From positions 1 through 64,000 of the forward strand of contig JAAWRH010000004.1 in NCBI GenBank assembly GCA_022800935.1: a stretch of 64,000 nt of DNA. The letters run 5' to 3'. This document shows, piece after piece, positions 48,272-57,249 of the stretch; within the stretch, counting starts at the first letter, position 1; the number at the start of each line of letters is the position of its first letter. Under the pieces are notes generated by a model. It had not been told where the DNA came from and searched no databases. It was given only the letters and a program-made list of their open reading frames with translations. Source of the stretch: Oscillospiraceae bacterium (GTDB taxonomy: Bacteria; Bacillota; Clostridia; Oscillospirales; Ruminococcaceae). The translations under genes were made by a program, and so were the position numbers.

Positions 48272-50596
48272 TCAAAACACAATCTTATAGTCTCCCCGCC
48301 CAGGCAGCTCTATGGTGATACTGCCACTGGGCCGGTGATAGGAGACATATCTGGGTAGCTTCCCCGATTTCGGCGCAAAATCCTGGGGAAGCCGGACGGT
48401 ATAGGATACCGGCCGGTCAAATTTCCAGCTGACCCGGAACACAATGTGTCCCTTTTTGCACCGGAAGCATTCCGCCTCCCCGCCAAAGGAGAAGTGGCCC
48501 GTTGACCGGATGATCTGCGGGCGGGTGAGGTCCTGGACCATCACCTTGAGGAGGGCGCAGCCGTGGGGCGGAATCTCTCTGCCCATTACCACGGTGTCCC
48601 CGTACTGCACATCCTCCACTACCTGGCCAGAATCGTATTCGCAGAGAGTGTAGGTCTTGCCCACCGCGGCGAAGTCCCCCAGATACTGGGTGTTCAGGGA
48701 AAGGGCGCAGGGGATGGTTTCGGTGTCAGACCAGTTGATAAGGGCCACGGTGTGCCAGCCCTTTTTTGTGACTGAAACGTCAACGACAGCTGGATAGCGT
48801 CCGCCGTCGAACAGGTCGCGGGGGACCGGTTCGACCGGCACCACCGGCATGACGAGGGAGAGGAGCATCAGCCGGTCCTTGTCGATTTTCGCCATGGGCT
48901 CGGTGGAGCAGACAATGCCGCCGCCGATGTACTGGTTGAGGGCGGAGGTTCTGGCTTCCACATCGGTGAGAAGGCCGCAGCTCAGGGCCAATCCCCGGAA
49001 GGGCTCCTCCTGGCGGCGGACCATCAGGGCATCGGGATCGTTGTTCCACCACCGGTTCATCCAGTACCGCAGCAGGTTCTGTTTGATGGTAAAGGGAGCG
49101 GTCCGCCCGCCGGAGCGGAGGGTTCTGCTCCACATGCTCAGGGTGTCGGAGCCAGTGCGCTGGCCGTCCGCAAGGCCGATCACCGGGTCGTACAGTCCGC
49201 CGCAGATGAGCAGATAGGCGTCCTCCCCGATGCCGTCCCGGACCGCCTGAATCGCTGTCCGGTAGGCTTTGGCGAGGGGGATGCCGGGATTATAGAAAAG
49301 AGCGTCGGTTTGTATAACAGGGGCGCGGGTGAAATCCAGCTTGTGGTAGACATACCCCCACCGGCGCAGGGTGACGTACAGCATCCGCACCCATTCCAGC
49401 ACCTGGGGATGGGTGATATCCAGCACATAATAGGTGGTCCCGTTCATGGGGAAGCGGCAGAAGGTACCGTCGGGATGGCGAAGAAGCCATTCCGGGTGCT
49501 GGATGGAGACAGGGGCGGTTTCATGGGCGATAAAGGGGCTGGTCCACAGGCCGGGCAGGAAGCCTGCCTCCCGTATCTCCTCCGCCACCTGGGACATGGG
49601 CAGAGGAAAGCGGCTGTTGGGCTCCCAGTCGCCGAGGACCCGCTCCCAGCCCTCGTCAATCTGGAACACGTCGAAGGGAATCTTCTGCTCCCGCAGCAGG
49701 TTCAGGTTTTCGGTCACGTCCCGGTAGCTGACGGTCAGGCCGTAGTAGTACCAGGTGCAGTAGACGCTGGGGGCGGGCTTTTGGACGCGGGCACGGTACA
49801 GGCGCGCCTTACCAACGGCAAAGCGGCGGATGGTTTCAAAGACGCTGCGGATGTGCTCGTCCCGGCGCTCCACCCGCAGCCATTGGGAGACGGCGGTTTC
49901 CCCAGGCTCAATCAGACAGTTGAAGATACAGGCCGCCTCCAGGCGGGAGAAGCGGTCATCGCCGCCGGTTTCCACTGTGGTCTCCACAAGCTGGTCCGCC
50001 CCGGTGAGAAAGCCCAGGAACAGATAATGTCCGGAGGCGCCCCGCAGGACAGTAAGCTGGTCGCTGACAAAGCGGTGAGAGGGCTTCTCCTCCGCTCCGT
50101 CCGGAGTGGTTCCGGTTTCCGAAAGTCCCCGCTGGGCGTCCTCATAGCTTTCGTCATGGAGGGAGAGGAGGCAGACGGAGGGCAGGTCATTTTTATGCCG
50201 TCCCTGGCGGTAAAGCTGGAGGCGGCCGTTTTCCCCGTCGATTTCCAGGCTCCCCCTGTCCTCTATTACAAAGGGGGAGAGGCGGAGCAGGCGGATGGGG
50301 CGCTGGGTTTTGTTCTGAAAGGAGAGGCGCAGGCGGAAGGAGGAGGAATCCTCCTGTTCAAAGGCCCGATGCCAGGTGATCTCCCCATATTCGCAGCTAT
50401 AGGAAGACAGGGTTTGACGCTGGCAGGAATCCAGACCGTCGGAGCATTTTCCATAGAATTTTGAGGCGAGCTTCGGTGCGTCTATGACAATGTTTTTTTC
50501 TTCTCCCGTCCCATCCTGAAGAAGGACGGAGAAGCGATAGCGCAGGAGACCTTCTCCATCGCGAATTGACTCGATATGAGGCTGGTTGGTCAACAT
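48272..50596 (-). CDS. Glycoside hydrolase family 36-like alpha-galactosidase
   Basis: 774 residues from ATG 50596 behind GGAAGGAAG. The order matches GH36: an N-terminal beta-sandwich (about 1-320), a TIM barrel (about 330-620) and a C-terminal beta domain. Barrel marks: FQIDEGWERVLGDW, the predicted nucleophile D421 in YHKLDFTRAP and the predicted acid/base D484 in RTGSDTLSMW. No signal peptide, so it acts on imported galactosides such as melibiose or raffinose, or alpha-linked GalNAc. No transporter is next to it. A very long upstream open frame was not used. Confidence 0.87.
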   Translation of the reverse strand: MLTNQPHIESIRDGEGLLRYRFSVLLQDGTGEEKNIVIDAPKLASKFYGKCSDGLDSCQRQTLSSYSCEYGEITWHRAFEQEDSSSFRLRLSFQNKTQRPIRLLRLSPFVIEDRGSLEIDGENGRLQLYRQGRHKNDLPSVCLLSLHDESYEDAQRGLSETGTTPDGAEEKPSHRFVSDQLTVLRGASGHYLFLGFLTGADQLVETTVETGGDDRFSRLEAACIFNCLIEPGETAVSQWLRVERRDEHIRSVFETIRRFAVGKARLYRARVQKPAPSVYCTWYYYGLTVSYRDVTENLNLLREQKIPFDVFQIDEGWERVLGDWEPNSRFPLPMSQVAEEIREAGFLPGLWTSPFIAHETAPVSIQHPEWLLRHPDGTFCRFPMNGTTYYVLDITHPQVLEWVRMLYVTLRRWGYVYHKLDFTRAPVIQTDALFYNPGIPLAKAYRTAIQAVRDGIGEDAYLLICGGLYDPVIGLADGQRTGSDTLSMWSRTLRSGGRTAPFTIKQNLLRYWMNRWWNNDPDALMVRRQEEPFRGLALSCGLLTDVEARTSALNQYIGGGIVCSTEPMAKIDKDRLMLLSLVMPVVPVEPVPRDLFDGGRYPAVVDVSVTKKGWHTVALINWSDTETIPCALSLNTQYLGDFAAVGKTYTLCEYDSGQVVEDVQYGDTVVMGREIPPHGCALLKVMVQDLTRPQIIRSTGHFSFGGEAECFRCKKGHIVFRVSWKFDRPVSYTVRLPQDFAPKSGKLPRYVSYHRPSGSITIELPGRGDYKIVF

Positions 50597-50631
50597 TTCG
50601 TACTTCCTTCCCAAAAAGTTGTGTTTCTTTA

Positions 50632-50660
50632 AGTATAGCATATTCTGAACCCAATGGAAA
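50632..50660 (-). promoter_or_regulatory. Promoter of the GH36 gene
   Basis: Minus strand TTTCCA, 17-bp spacer, TATACT, 36 bp before the start; moderate match. Confidence 0.5.
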
Positions 50661-50702
50661 GCCTTATGGCAAAAGTCAGGATGGATACAAATATTATAGA
50701 AA

Positions 50703-50731
50703 TTGACTGGAAAGTTATAATTTGATATTCT
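50703..50731 (+). promoter_or_regulatory. Promoter of the M17 aminopeptidase gene
   Basis: TTGACT, 17-bp spacer, TATTCT. Another possible pair (TTGTCC...TAAACT) lies 40 bp downstream. Confidence 0.5.
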
Positions 50732-50861
50732 GTTTTTTCCAAGGATTGTCCCATTCTCCAAAGTAATGTAAACTATGGATAGGGCAGGGGAGAGGAAGTC
50801 TTTCCCAGGCGGTCCTGCCGCCAGAAGACTGCCTGATTTTATTTTGAAAGGGGTAGTTCCT

Positions 50862-52328
50862 TTGAAGCTATATTCAGAAAAAGCGGAGCGCTTTTCCGCT
50901 GCCGGTAAGGATGCGGCTGTCTTCTTTGCCACCAAGGAAACGGTGCTGGGATGCAGCGAGCCATCCATCCTTTCCGCCCATAAGCAGCTTGTGGAGTGCG
51001 GTGCTTTTGATTGTAAAGAAAATAACCTTTACAGCTTTAGAATGGGCCTGGCAGGCCAGGAAAAGCTGACCCTGGTTGTATTGATTGGCGCGGGCGAAGA
51101 GCCTCAGTCCCCCCAGCCCCGGAAGGTGCGAGATGCCATGGGAAAGACTGCCAAGCTGCTGGAAAAGGAAAAAGCGGCCTCGGCGGCGGTGCTGTTCCCG
51201 GAGAGCTTTGGCAAAAAAGAGGTTGCAAAGGGCGGGGAGGGTCTGCTTTTGGGCAGCTACTCCTTTGACGATTACCGCTCTGAAAAGAAGGAAAAGATAT
51301 GTAAAGAGATAACGCTTTACAGCAACTCCGGCGCTGCTTTGGACACCGCGAACGTGCTGGCGGCGGCCATCTGCCAGACCCGTGACCTGGTGAACCTGAC
51401 CACCTGGGACCTCCATCCGGCGGACCTGGCCAAAAAGGCGAAAAAGGCCGGGGAGAAGTACGGCTTTGAGGTAGAGGTATTCAAGCCGGAGGAGATTGAG
51501 GAGCTGGGCATGGCCGCGTTTATGGCTGTAGGACAGGGCAGCGCGAATACGCCCCGGCTGATTGTCATGCGCTACCGGGGCAACCCGGAGAGCGAGGAGG
51601 TTCTGGGCTTTATCGGGAAGGGCTTGTGCTATGACAGCGGCGGCTATTCCATGAAGCCCTCCACGGGGATGGAAACCATGAAGTCCGACATGGCGGGGGC
51701 CGCGGCGGTCATCGGGGCCATGGGCGCGATTGCGCAGAAGAAGCTGAAGGTCAATGTCACAGCAGTGGCGGCCGCCTGTGAGAACATGGTTTCGGGGAAC
51801 TCCTACCGGCCTGGGGACGTTATCTCCTCCATGTCCGGCAAGACCATTGAGGTGGACAACACCGACGCGGAGGGCAGGCTGACCCTGGCGGACGCGATTA
51901 CCTATACCATTCGGAAGGAAAAGGCCACGAAGCTGGTAGATATTGCCACACTGACGGGGGCGGCGGTTGTGGCCCTGGGCGGGGAGATCACCGCAGCGGT
52001 GTGCGACAATGACGAGCTGTGGAACAAGGCGGAGGCCGCCGCGGCGAAGGGCTGTGAGAAGATATGGCGGATGCCCTGCGACATGGATTTGAATAAGAAT
52101 TTGGATTCCAAGATTGCGGATATGAAGAACACCGGCGAGCGGGGCGGCGGGTGCATTACGGCGGGGCTGTTTTTGAAGCGGTTTACCGAGGGATTGCCCT
52201 GGCTGCACCTGGATATTGCGGGGCCGTCGTATACAAAGAATGGGAATGACGTCTGTGCCTTTGGGGGCACGGGGTGCGGTGTAGCGACGCTGTACTATCT
52301 GGCAAAGGCATTTGAGGCAGAGCGGTAA
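50862..52328 (+). CDS. M17 leucyl aminopeptidase
   Basis: 488 residues from TTG 50862 (KLYSEKAERF), 8 nt after AAAGGGG. N-terminal domain about 1-165, catalytic domain 170-488 with GKGLCYDSGGYSMKPS (metal Lys and Asp), the M17 signature N333-T-D-A-E-G-R-L, and GERGGGCITAGLFLKRF. Two zinc or manganese ions cut N-terminal residues from peptides in the cytoplasm. A hexamer in known homologues. Single gene. Confidence 0.93.
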   Translation: MKLYSEKAERFSAAGKDAAVFFATKETVLGCSEPSILSAHKQLVECGAFDCKENNLYSFRMGLAGQEKLTLVVLIGAGEEPQSPQPRKVRDAMGKTAKLLEKEKAASAAVLFPESFGKKEVAKGGEGLLLGSYSFDDYRSEKKEKICKEITLYSNSGAALDTANVLAAAICQTRDLVNLTTWDLHPADLAKKAKKAGEKYGFEVEVFKPEEIEELGMAAFMAVGQGSANTPRLIVMRYRGNPESEEVLGFIGKGLCYDSGGYSMKPSTGMETMKSDMAGAAAVIGAMGAIAQKKLKVNVTAVAAACENMVSGNSYRPGDVISSMSGKTIEVDNTDAEGRLTLADAITYTIRKEKATKLVDIATLTGAAVVALGGEITAAVCDNDELWNKAEAAAAKGCEKIWRMPCDMDLNKNLDSKIADMKNTGERGGGCITAGLFLKRFTEGLPWLHLDIAGPSYTKNGNDVCAFGGTGCGVATLYYLAKAFEAER

Positions 52329-52393
52329 CCTCAAGCATCAGAAAACCAACGCAAATTAAAAGCTTTGGCCGCTTTCTCGAAAGTGGCAGGTTT

Positions 52394-52432
52394 CCAAAGG
52401 GCGGCGCCCTTTGGTCGCGCCCGCAGGCGCGA
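52394..52432. repeat. Two back-to-back hairpins
   Basis: CCAAAGGGC-GGC-GCCCTTTGG (52394-52414) followed directly by TCGCGCC-CGCA-GGCGCGA (52415-52432). They lie 66 bp after the aminopeptidase stop with no T-run, so they look like a mobile or structural palindromic unit, not a terminator. Confidence 0.75.
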
Positions 52433-52490
52433 AACTCCCCTGCAAAAACCCAAAAGTTTGTAAAACATCGCCTAAAAAGCACAATAAATC

Positions 52491-52572
52491 AAAAGCCCGG
52501 ATTGGTCATTGTTCAGGTGGCGCGAAAACGAAAGTTTTCATCTACCTATCAAAGGAAGCAATCCGGGCTTTT
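52491..52572. repeat. 82-bp element bounded by 14-bp inverted repeats
   Basis: AAAAGCCCGGATTG at 52491-52504 and CAATCCGGGCTTTT at 52559-52572, with an inner small hairpin GAAAAC-GAAA-GTTTTC (52523-52536). Could be a long-looped terminator, a small structured RNA or a MITE-like relic. The rest of the 386-bp gap (52329-52714) holds no gene that I can see. Confidence 0.65.
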
Positions 52573-52714
52573 GTCCCAGCGAAAGGCTGGAGGCGGCCCA
52601 TAGCCGCTGGCGGCATCTTTCGCGGACCGTGAGATGGCGCTAAGAACAGCCACAGTGTGCCTGTTTCATCCCCTTTGGTGCCTTGTAGCGCAGCGGAAAG
52701 GAGTGGTCATTAAA

Positions 52715-53164
52715 ATGGACATTGTAGATGTAAAGGGCCGTTTACATGACAGTCGGATTTTATCTGTTATCTCCCACAGTGTTTACAGGCCGTCGGAAGA
52801 AAAGCTGGCGGCCCTTGCCGATAAATTCGAGTCAGATAAGGATATCCGCGCATTTGCCTATGACGGTGACGGTGTCTTCTGTGGTGTTATCGTTCTTAAG
52901 GAGCTGGAAAACGGCGAATTTGAGATACGAAGCATTGCCGTTGCCCCCTCTTTCCGAAGCCGGGGGATAGCATCAATTCTTATCTCCTATGCTGTGGATA
53001 CCCTTAAATGCAGTCTGTTGAAGGCTGAAACGGATGAAGATGCCGTTGGGTTTTACCGGAAATACGGATTTCATATTGAGTCTCTGGGGGAAAAATATCC
53101 CGGAACGGTTCGGTATTTGTGCCTGTTGAGGACGAAAAGAAGCAAAGAGAACAGCAGCCAATAA
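52715..53164 (+). CDS. GNAT acetyltransferase
   Basis: 149 residues from ATG 52715 behind AAAGGAG. ISHSVYRPSEEKLAALADKF, acetyl-CoA signature IRSIAVAPSFRSRGIASILI and DEDAVGFYRKYGFHIESLGE. Single gene with its own terminator. Substrate unknown. Confidence 0.85.
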   Translation: MDIVDVKGRLHDSRILSVISHSVYRPSEEKLAALADKFESDKDIRAFAYDGDGVFCGVIVLKELENGEFEIRSIAVAPSFRSRGIASILISYAVDTLKCSLLKAETDEDAVGFYRKYGFHIESLGEKYPGTVRYLCLLRTKRSKENSSQ

Positions 53165-53186
53165 GAGACTTCCATTATAGATTAAC

Positions 53187-53232
53187 AAGGGTTCCATCAA
53201 CCTAACCTACGGTTGACGGAGCCTTATTTTTT
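53187..53232 (+). terminator. Terminator after the acetyltransferase gene
   Basis: AAGG-TCC-TCAACC / GGTTGA-GGA-CCTT interrupted stem followed by ATTTTTT. Confidence 0.75.
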
Positions 53233-53324
53233 CGCCCTCTGTTCTAAACCCATTCCCCGGTGCATATGGTTAAAACAGTTTCCAATCATTTTTTGAGGAC
53301 AACCCCGCAGAGGAGGAAGTAAGA

Positions 53325-54368
53325 ATGTTAGCAAGCGAAACCACCGTACATACCGGCCGTCCTGCAAGGGAACCGTCCGCCGGATGGAATACCCCATCCG
53401 AATCCGCTGTCCCCGCTATTTCCGGGGAGGCAAGGCCGTTTTTCCAGGCTGTGTCCGCCCTGCCGGGACAGGCGGGGGAGCTGCTGTCCCGCGTCCCCGC
53501 TCAGGTGGGGGGAACGGTTCTGGAGGTTCGCCTGCGGTCCGGAAAGCCCATTCATTTGTATACGACAGAGGGACATTTGTTTTTGGACGAGGGGGGCAAT
53601 CCCCTTTCCAGGGATTCGGGCCGTTTGCCGAGAATCTCCCAGAACCAGCTGGAAAGCTGCTTTTATGCCCTCTGCGACTACTCCATCCACACCCATCAGG
53701 AGGATATCCGCCAGGGGTTCGTCACCCTGCGGGGCGGGCATCGGGCGGGTATCAGCGGGAGTTGCGTCTGGGAAAACGGACAGCCCGCCGGGATACGGGA
53801 CGTATCCTCTATCTGTATCCGGATAGCACGGCAGAAAAAGGGGGCGGCGGACAGGCTGGCGGCTATGCTGCTTACCGGGGAGATTGGAGGGGGTATCCTC
53901 ATCGTCGGTGCGCCGGGGAGCGGCAAGACAACTCTCCTGCGGGACCTGGCCCGCCAGCTTGCGGGCGGGCTTACCGGGACCTATTACCGGGTGGCGGCGG
54001 TGGACGAGCGGGGGGAGCTGGGCGCGGCGGCGGACGGCGTTCCCCAAAACGACCTGGGGGTCTGCTGTGACCTTCTGGATGGCTTTCCCAAGGGGGAGGG
54101 CATTGAGATAGCGGTGCGGACCCTTTCACCGGATTTTATCCTCTGCGACGAGCTGGGCGGGGCCGAGGAGATAGAGGCGGTCCGGCAGAGCCTTTGCCGG
54201 GGGGTGCGGATGGCCGCGTCCATCCACGCCACGGACTTGGACGAGCTGCTGGCCAGGCCGGGCGTCCGGGAGCTGCTGGGAACAGGGGCCTTTTCCCATC
54301 TGATTCTGCTGGGGAAAAGGCCGGGAGAGCCCTTTGCATCCATTCCCGTAAAGGAGGTTTTGATTTGA
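53325..54368 (+). CDS. spoIIIAA: Stage III sporulation protein AA
   Basis: 347 residues, the secretion-type ATPase of the SpoIIIA-SpoIIQ channel between mother cell and forespore. Walker A GAPGSGKTT at about 195-203, GTYYRVAAVDERGELGAAAD, and ILCDELGGAEEIEAVRQSLC (Walker B). The N-terminal 40 residues are extra, Pro/Ser-rich and poorly conserved. Start ATG behind GAGGAGG. No sigma-A promoter is visible upstream; a CATATGGT near 53263 could be a sigma-E -10, which would fit mother-cell expression but is weak. Heads the eight-gene operon. Confidence 0.95.
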   Translation: MLASETTVHTGRPAREPSAGWNTPSESAVPAISGEARPFFQAVSALPGQAGELLSRVPAQVGGTVLEVRLRSGKPIHLYTTEGHLFLDEGGNPLSRDSGRLPRISQNQLESCFYALCDYSIHTHQEDIRQGFVTLRGGHRAGISGSCVWENGQPAGIRDVSSICIRIARQKKGAADRLAAMLLTGEIGGGILIVGAPGSGKTTLLRDLARQLAGGLTGTYYRVAAVDERGELGAAADGVPQNDLGVCCDLLDGFPKGEGIEIAVRTLSPDFILCDELGGAEEIEAVRQSLCRGVRMAASIHATDLDELLARPGVRELLGTGAFSHLILLGKRPGEPFASIPVKEVLI

Positions 54369-54369
54369 A

Positions 54370-54870
54370 ATGATGAAGCTGTTTGGACTTGTTTTGGTGG
54401 TGCTGTGCTTTTCCCTTGCGGGCTTTGGACTGACCAACCGGCTGACCCAGCGGGTGAAACGGCTGGAGCAGGGACAGGCCGCTATCCGCCAGATTCGCCT
54501 GACCCTTTCCTCCTCCAAGGCGTCCTCCCTGCGGGTGCTCCAGATGACAGAGCATCGGACGGGAGGGGATTTTCCCTTGATCCACCGGTGCATCGAGCTG
54601 GCGGGAAAGGGGGCTCCTTTCCCGGAGGCCTGGAGGATTGCCGCCGAAGAGCTGCCCGACCTGCCCCAGGAGGACAAGGTCCTGTTTGAGCAGGCGGGGG
54701 AGATACTGGGGCGGGACGGAATCCGCCAGCAGGAGGAGGCGCTGCTCCAATGGGAAAGGCTGGCAGATATGCGTCTGGGCTCTGCCAGGGACAAGCTGAA
54801 GAGCCACGCCCGCCTTTACAACGGACTGGGCGTGCTCACCGGACTGCTTGCGGCAACCCTTCTGATTTGA
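54370..54870 (+). CDS. spoIIIAB: Stage III sporulation protein AB
   Basis: 166 residues. An N-terminal membrane helix (FGLVLVVLCFSLAGFGLTNR), a coiled-coil part and a C-terminal membrane helix (LTGLLAATLLI), like type II secretion GspF-type proteins. Starts 1 bp after spoIIIAA stops. Membrane part of the feeding channel. Confidence 0.92.
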   Translation: MMKLFGLVLVVLCFSLAGFGLTNRLTQRVKRLEQGQAAIRQIRLTLSSSKASSLRVLQMTEHRTGGDFPLIHRCIELAGKGAPFPEAWRIAAEELPDLPQEDKVLFEQAGEILGRDGIRQQEEALLQWERLADMRLGSARDKLKSHARLYNGLGVLTGLLAATLLI

Positions 54871-54887
54871 CGGAGGCGGAGTAAAAA

Positions 54888-55082
54888 ATGGAAGTGGACC
54901 TTATCTTTAAAATTGCCACCATCGGCATCATTGTGGCGATTCTCAACCAGCTTCTGGTGCGGTCGGAGCGCCCCGAACAGGCGATGATGACCACCCTGGC
55001 GGGGCTGATTGTCGTGTTGATGATGATGGTGACGGAAATCAGCAATATGTTTGAAACCATCAAGACGGTGTTTGGACTATGA
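54888..55082 (+). CDS. spoIIIAC: Stage III sporulation protein AC
   Basis: 64 residues with two membrane helices: VDLIFKIATIGIIVAILNQL and a second at about 36-55. Normal SpoIIIAC length. Overlaps spoIIIAD by 4 bp (ATGA). Confidence 0.93.
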   Translation: MEVDLIFKIATIGIIVAILNQLLVRSERPEQAMMTTLAGLIVVLMMMVTEISNMFETIKTVFGL

Positions 55083-55477
55083 ACGGGGATATCGCCATAG
55101 GGGCGGTGGTGGGAATTGGCCTGATTGCCGCCATGATGTCGGTGCTGCTGAGGCAATACAGGCCGGAGTTTGCCCTGCTCACCGCCCTGGCCGCTACAAT
55201 CTTGATTTTTACCGGGATGTCCCAGTGGCTGATTCCCGCGGCCCAAAGGGTGCGGGAGCTGCTGGAACAGGAGCCGGAGCTGGCCGGGAGCGCCGCTATC
55301 CTCCTAAAGGCAGTGGGGGTCTGCTTTATCACACAGCTTGCCTGCGACCTCTGCCGGGACGCGGGGGAAAACGCCATTGCCGCCAGGGTGGAAACGGCGG
55401 GAAAGGCAGCGATTCTTTTAATCAGCCTCCCGCTGTTTGAGCAGGTGCTGGAGCTGGTGATGGTATTGCTGCGGTAG
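55079..55477 (+). CDS. spoIIIAD: Stage III sporulation protein AD
   Basis: 132 residues, three or four membrane helices; IGAVVGIGLIAAMMSVLLRQ, the conserved VCFITQLACDLCRDAGENAI and IAARVETAGKAAILLISLPL. Translationally coupled to AC. Confidence 0.93.
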   Translation: MNGDIAIGAVVGIGLIAAMMSVLLRQYRPEFALLTALAATILIFTGMSQWLIPAAQRVRELLEQEPELAGSAAILLKAVGVCFITQLACDLCRDAGENAIAARVETAGKAAILLISLPLFEQVLELVMVLLR

Positions 55478-55537
55478 GGGGCAGTTCAAAAATAATTTTA
55501 GGTTAATTGTAATTAACAGTTCCTGACGGAGGCACAT

Positions 55538-56731
55538 ATGCGGATAAAAAATGTGAAACGATTCCGGGGGCTTGCCTGCCTGGCGGTGTGGCTGGCGCTG
55601 GTCCTGTTTTTCCCCATAGGGGTAAAGGCGGGGGAACCGGAGGATACATCGGAGCAGCCGCTGCCGGAGAATCAGCAGGAGCTCTTCTCCCAGCTGACCA
55701 AGGCGTCGGGGGCGGACCGGCTGCCCGAAAGCCTGCCGGAGGAGGCCAGGGGACTTATGGAGGAGGCGGGGCTCGGCGGATTTTCTCTGGGAAGCTTTCT
55801 CAAATCCCCCCGCCAGACCATTCAAATGGCCATAGAGCTGCTGAAGCGCCAGGCCAAGCTCCCTTTTCAGGCATTGGGAGGGATTCTGGGGGCGCTGCTG
55901 CTCTGCGCCCTGATGGACTGCGCCGCGGAAACCTTTGCGGGCGGCCAGCTGCGGCCGGTCTTTGGGGCGGCTGTCACTCTGTTTCTGGCGGCCTCGGCCA
56001 TACTCCCGGCGGCAGAGTGCATCAAAAGCTGTGTGGAAACGGTGGAGGACTGCTCCCGGTTTATGGTGATTTTTGTGCCGGTATACGCCTCGGTTGTCAC
56101 CGCCTGCGGACTGCCCGCCGCAGGGTCGGTGTATCATCTGTTTCTGTTTTCCGCCGCACAGGTGATTTCCTCGCTGGTTTCCGGCTGGCTGGTACCGGCG
56201 GCGGGAATCTATATGACGCTGAACATCGCGGGGGCGCTGTCCCCCCAGCTTAAGATACAGCCGCTGCTGGAGGCGCTGAAAAAGATGGTCTGCTGGACGC
56301 TGAGCTTTCTGCTGGCGGGGTTTGTGGCCCTGCTGACCATGCAGAATACGCTATCTTCCAACCTGGACGCGGTGACGCTGAAAACCTCCAAGATGCTGGT
56401 GAGCAGCCTGATCCCGGTGGTGGGCGGCGCCCTTTCGGAGGCCCTTTCCGCCGCCGGGGGCTGTCTGCGGGTGGTAAAGTCCGCTGTGGGGATATACGGC
56501 ATCGCGGCGGCGGCGTGTATCTTCCTGCCGGTGTTTTTCCGGACCGCCGTGTGGTACGCGGCCCTGAGCATCGGGGCGGCGGCGGGGGAGATGCTCTCGG
56601 TAAAGGAGGCCGCGCCGCTGTTAAAGGCGGGGGCCTCCCTGATGGGCATCCTGATGGCGGTACTCTGCCTGTATATGCTGTTGATTTTGGTTTCCACCAC
56701 CATTTTACTGATGACAGGGATGGGAGGGTGA
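55538..56731 (+). CDS. spoIIIAE: Stage III sporulation protein AE
   Basis: 397 residues. A signal-like N-terminus (LACLAVWLALVLFFPIGVKA), an extracellular segment, then about eight membrane helices, with the family's AAETFAGGQLRPVFGAA, SSLVSGWLVPAAGIYMTLN and LIPVVGGALSEAL. The permease-like, largest protein of the channel. Start ATG behind GACGGAGG. Confidence 0.94.
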   Translation: MRIKNVKRFRGLACLAVWLALVLFFPIGVKAGEPEDTSEQPLPENQQELFSQLTKASGADRLPESLPEEARGLMEEAGLGGFSLGSFLKSPRQTIQMAIELLKRQAKLPFQALGGILGALLLCALMDCAAETFAGGQLRPVFGAAVTLFLAASAILPAAECIKSCVETVEDCSRFMVIFVPVYASVVTACGLPAAGSVYHLFLFSAAQVISSLVSGWLVPAAGIYMTLNIAGALSPQLKIQPLLEALKKMVCWTLSFLLAGFVALLTMQNTLSSNLDAVTLKTSKMLVSSLIPVVGGALSEALSAAGGCLRVVKSAVGIYGIAAAACIFLPVFFRTAVWYAALSIGAAAGEMLSVKEAAPLLKAGASLMGILMAVLCLYMLLILVSTTILLMTGMGG

Positions 56732-56733
56732 CA

Positions 56734-57249
56734 ATGGATGAACTGAGAAGCTGGGCCTTTTCCCTCTGCTGTGCCGCGGCGGCCGGAGCCATGCTGTCCC
56801 TGCTGGCCCCGGAATCCTCCTTGGGGCGGGTCTGCCGGTTTGCCATACGGGTCTTTTTCCTGTGCTGCGCGGTGCTCCCCCTGCGGAGGATGGGCCAGAC
56901 GCTGCGGATCCTGCCGGATATCCAGGTTCAGGCGGATTACTCCGCCCAGGAGATGCTGGACGTCGTGTCCGGCCATCTGGAGGAGACGGCCGCTGCCGCC
57001 CTGGAGCGGGAGGCGGCCCGGTGCCTGGAGGAGGAGGGAATTCCGTATAAAAAAGTGACGGCAGATGTTCATGTTGACCGAGACAACGGCATATCTATTA
57101 ACTGTATCCGGATTCTGCTGCCTCCGGAGGCGGAGGGGGAGGCCGCGGACCGCGCCGGTCCGGACAGGTCCGACATCGCCGCCCTCATCGAAGCAAAAAC
57201 TGGCGTCAGCGTGGAGCTGACAGCGGAAAACGGAGGGGGATCGCCATGA
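56734..57249 (+). CDS. spoIIIAF: Stage III sporulation protein AF
   Basis: 171 residues from ATG 56734, 2 bp after the spoIIIAE stop. Two N-terminal membrane helices (about 8-24 and 34-52), then a soluble ring-building-like domain with SAQEMLDVVSGHLEETAAAA and NCIRILLPPE. Overlaps spoIIIAG by 4 bp. Confidence 0.9.
   Translation: MDELRSWAFSLCCAAAAGAMLSLLAPESSLGRVCRFAIRVFFLCCAVLPLRRMGQTLRILPDIQVQADYSAQEMLDVVSGHLEETAAAALEREAARCLEEEGIPYKKVTADVHVDRDNGISINCIRILLPPEAEGEAADRAGPDRSDIAALIEAKTGVSVELTAENGGGSP

Noticed and set aside
49310-50464. 384-codon open frame on the plus strand
   Set aside because: Antisense to the GH36 gene; no domain or ribosome site.
50597-50968. Extension of the GH36 protein by about 120 residues upstream
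   Set aside because: Sequence is not GH36-like, crosses the promoter, and ATG 50596 has the good ribosome site.
50874-52334. 486-codon open frame on the minus strand
   Set aside because: Antisense to the M17 aminopeptidase, which keeps its full signature; Arg/Gly/Pro-rich shadow.
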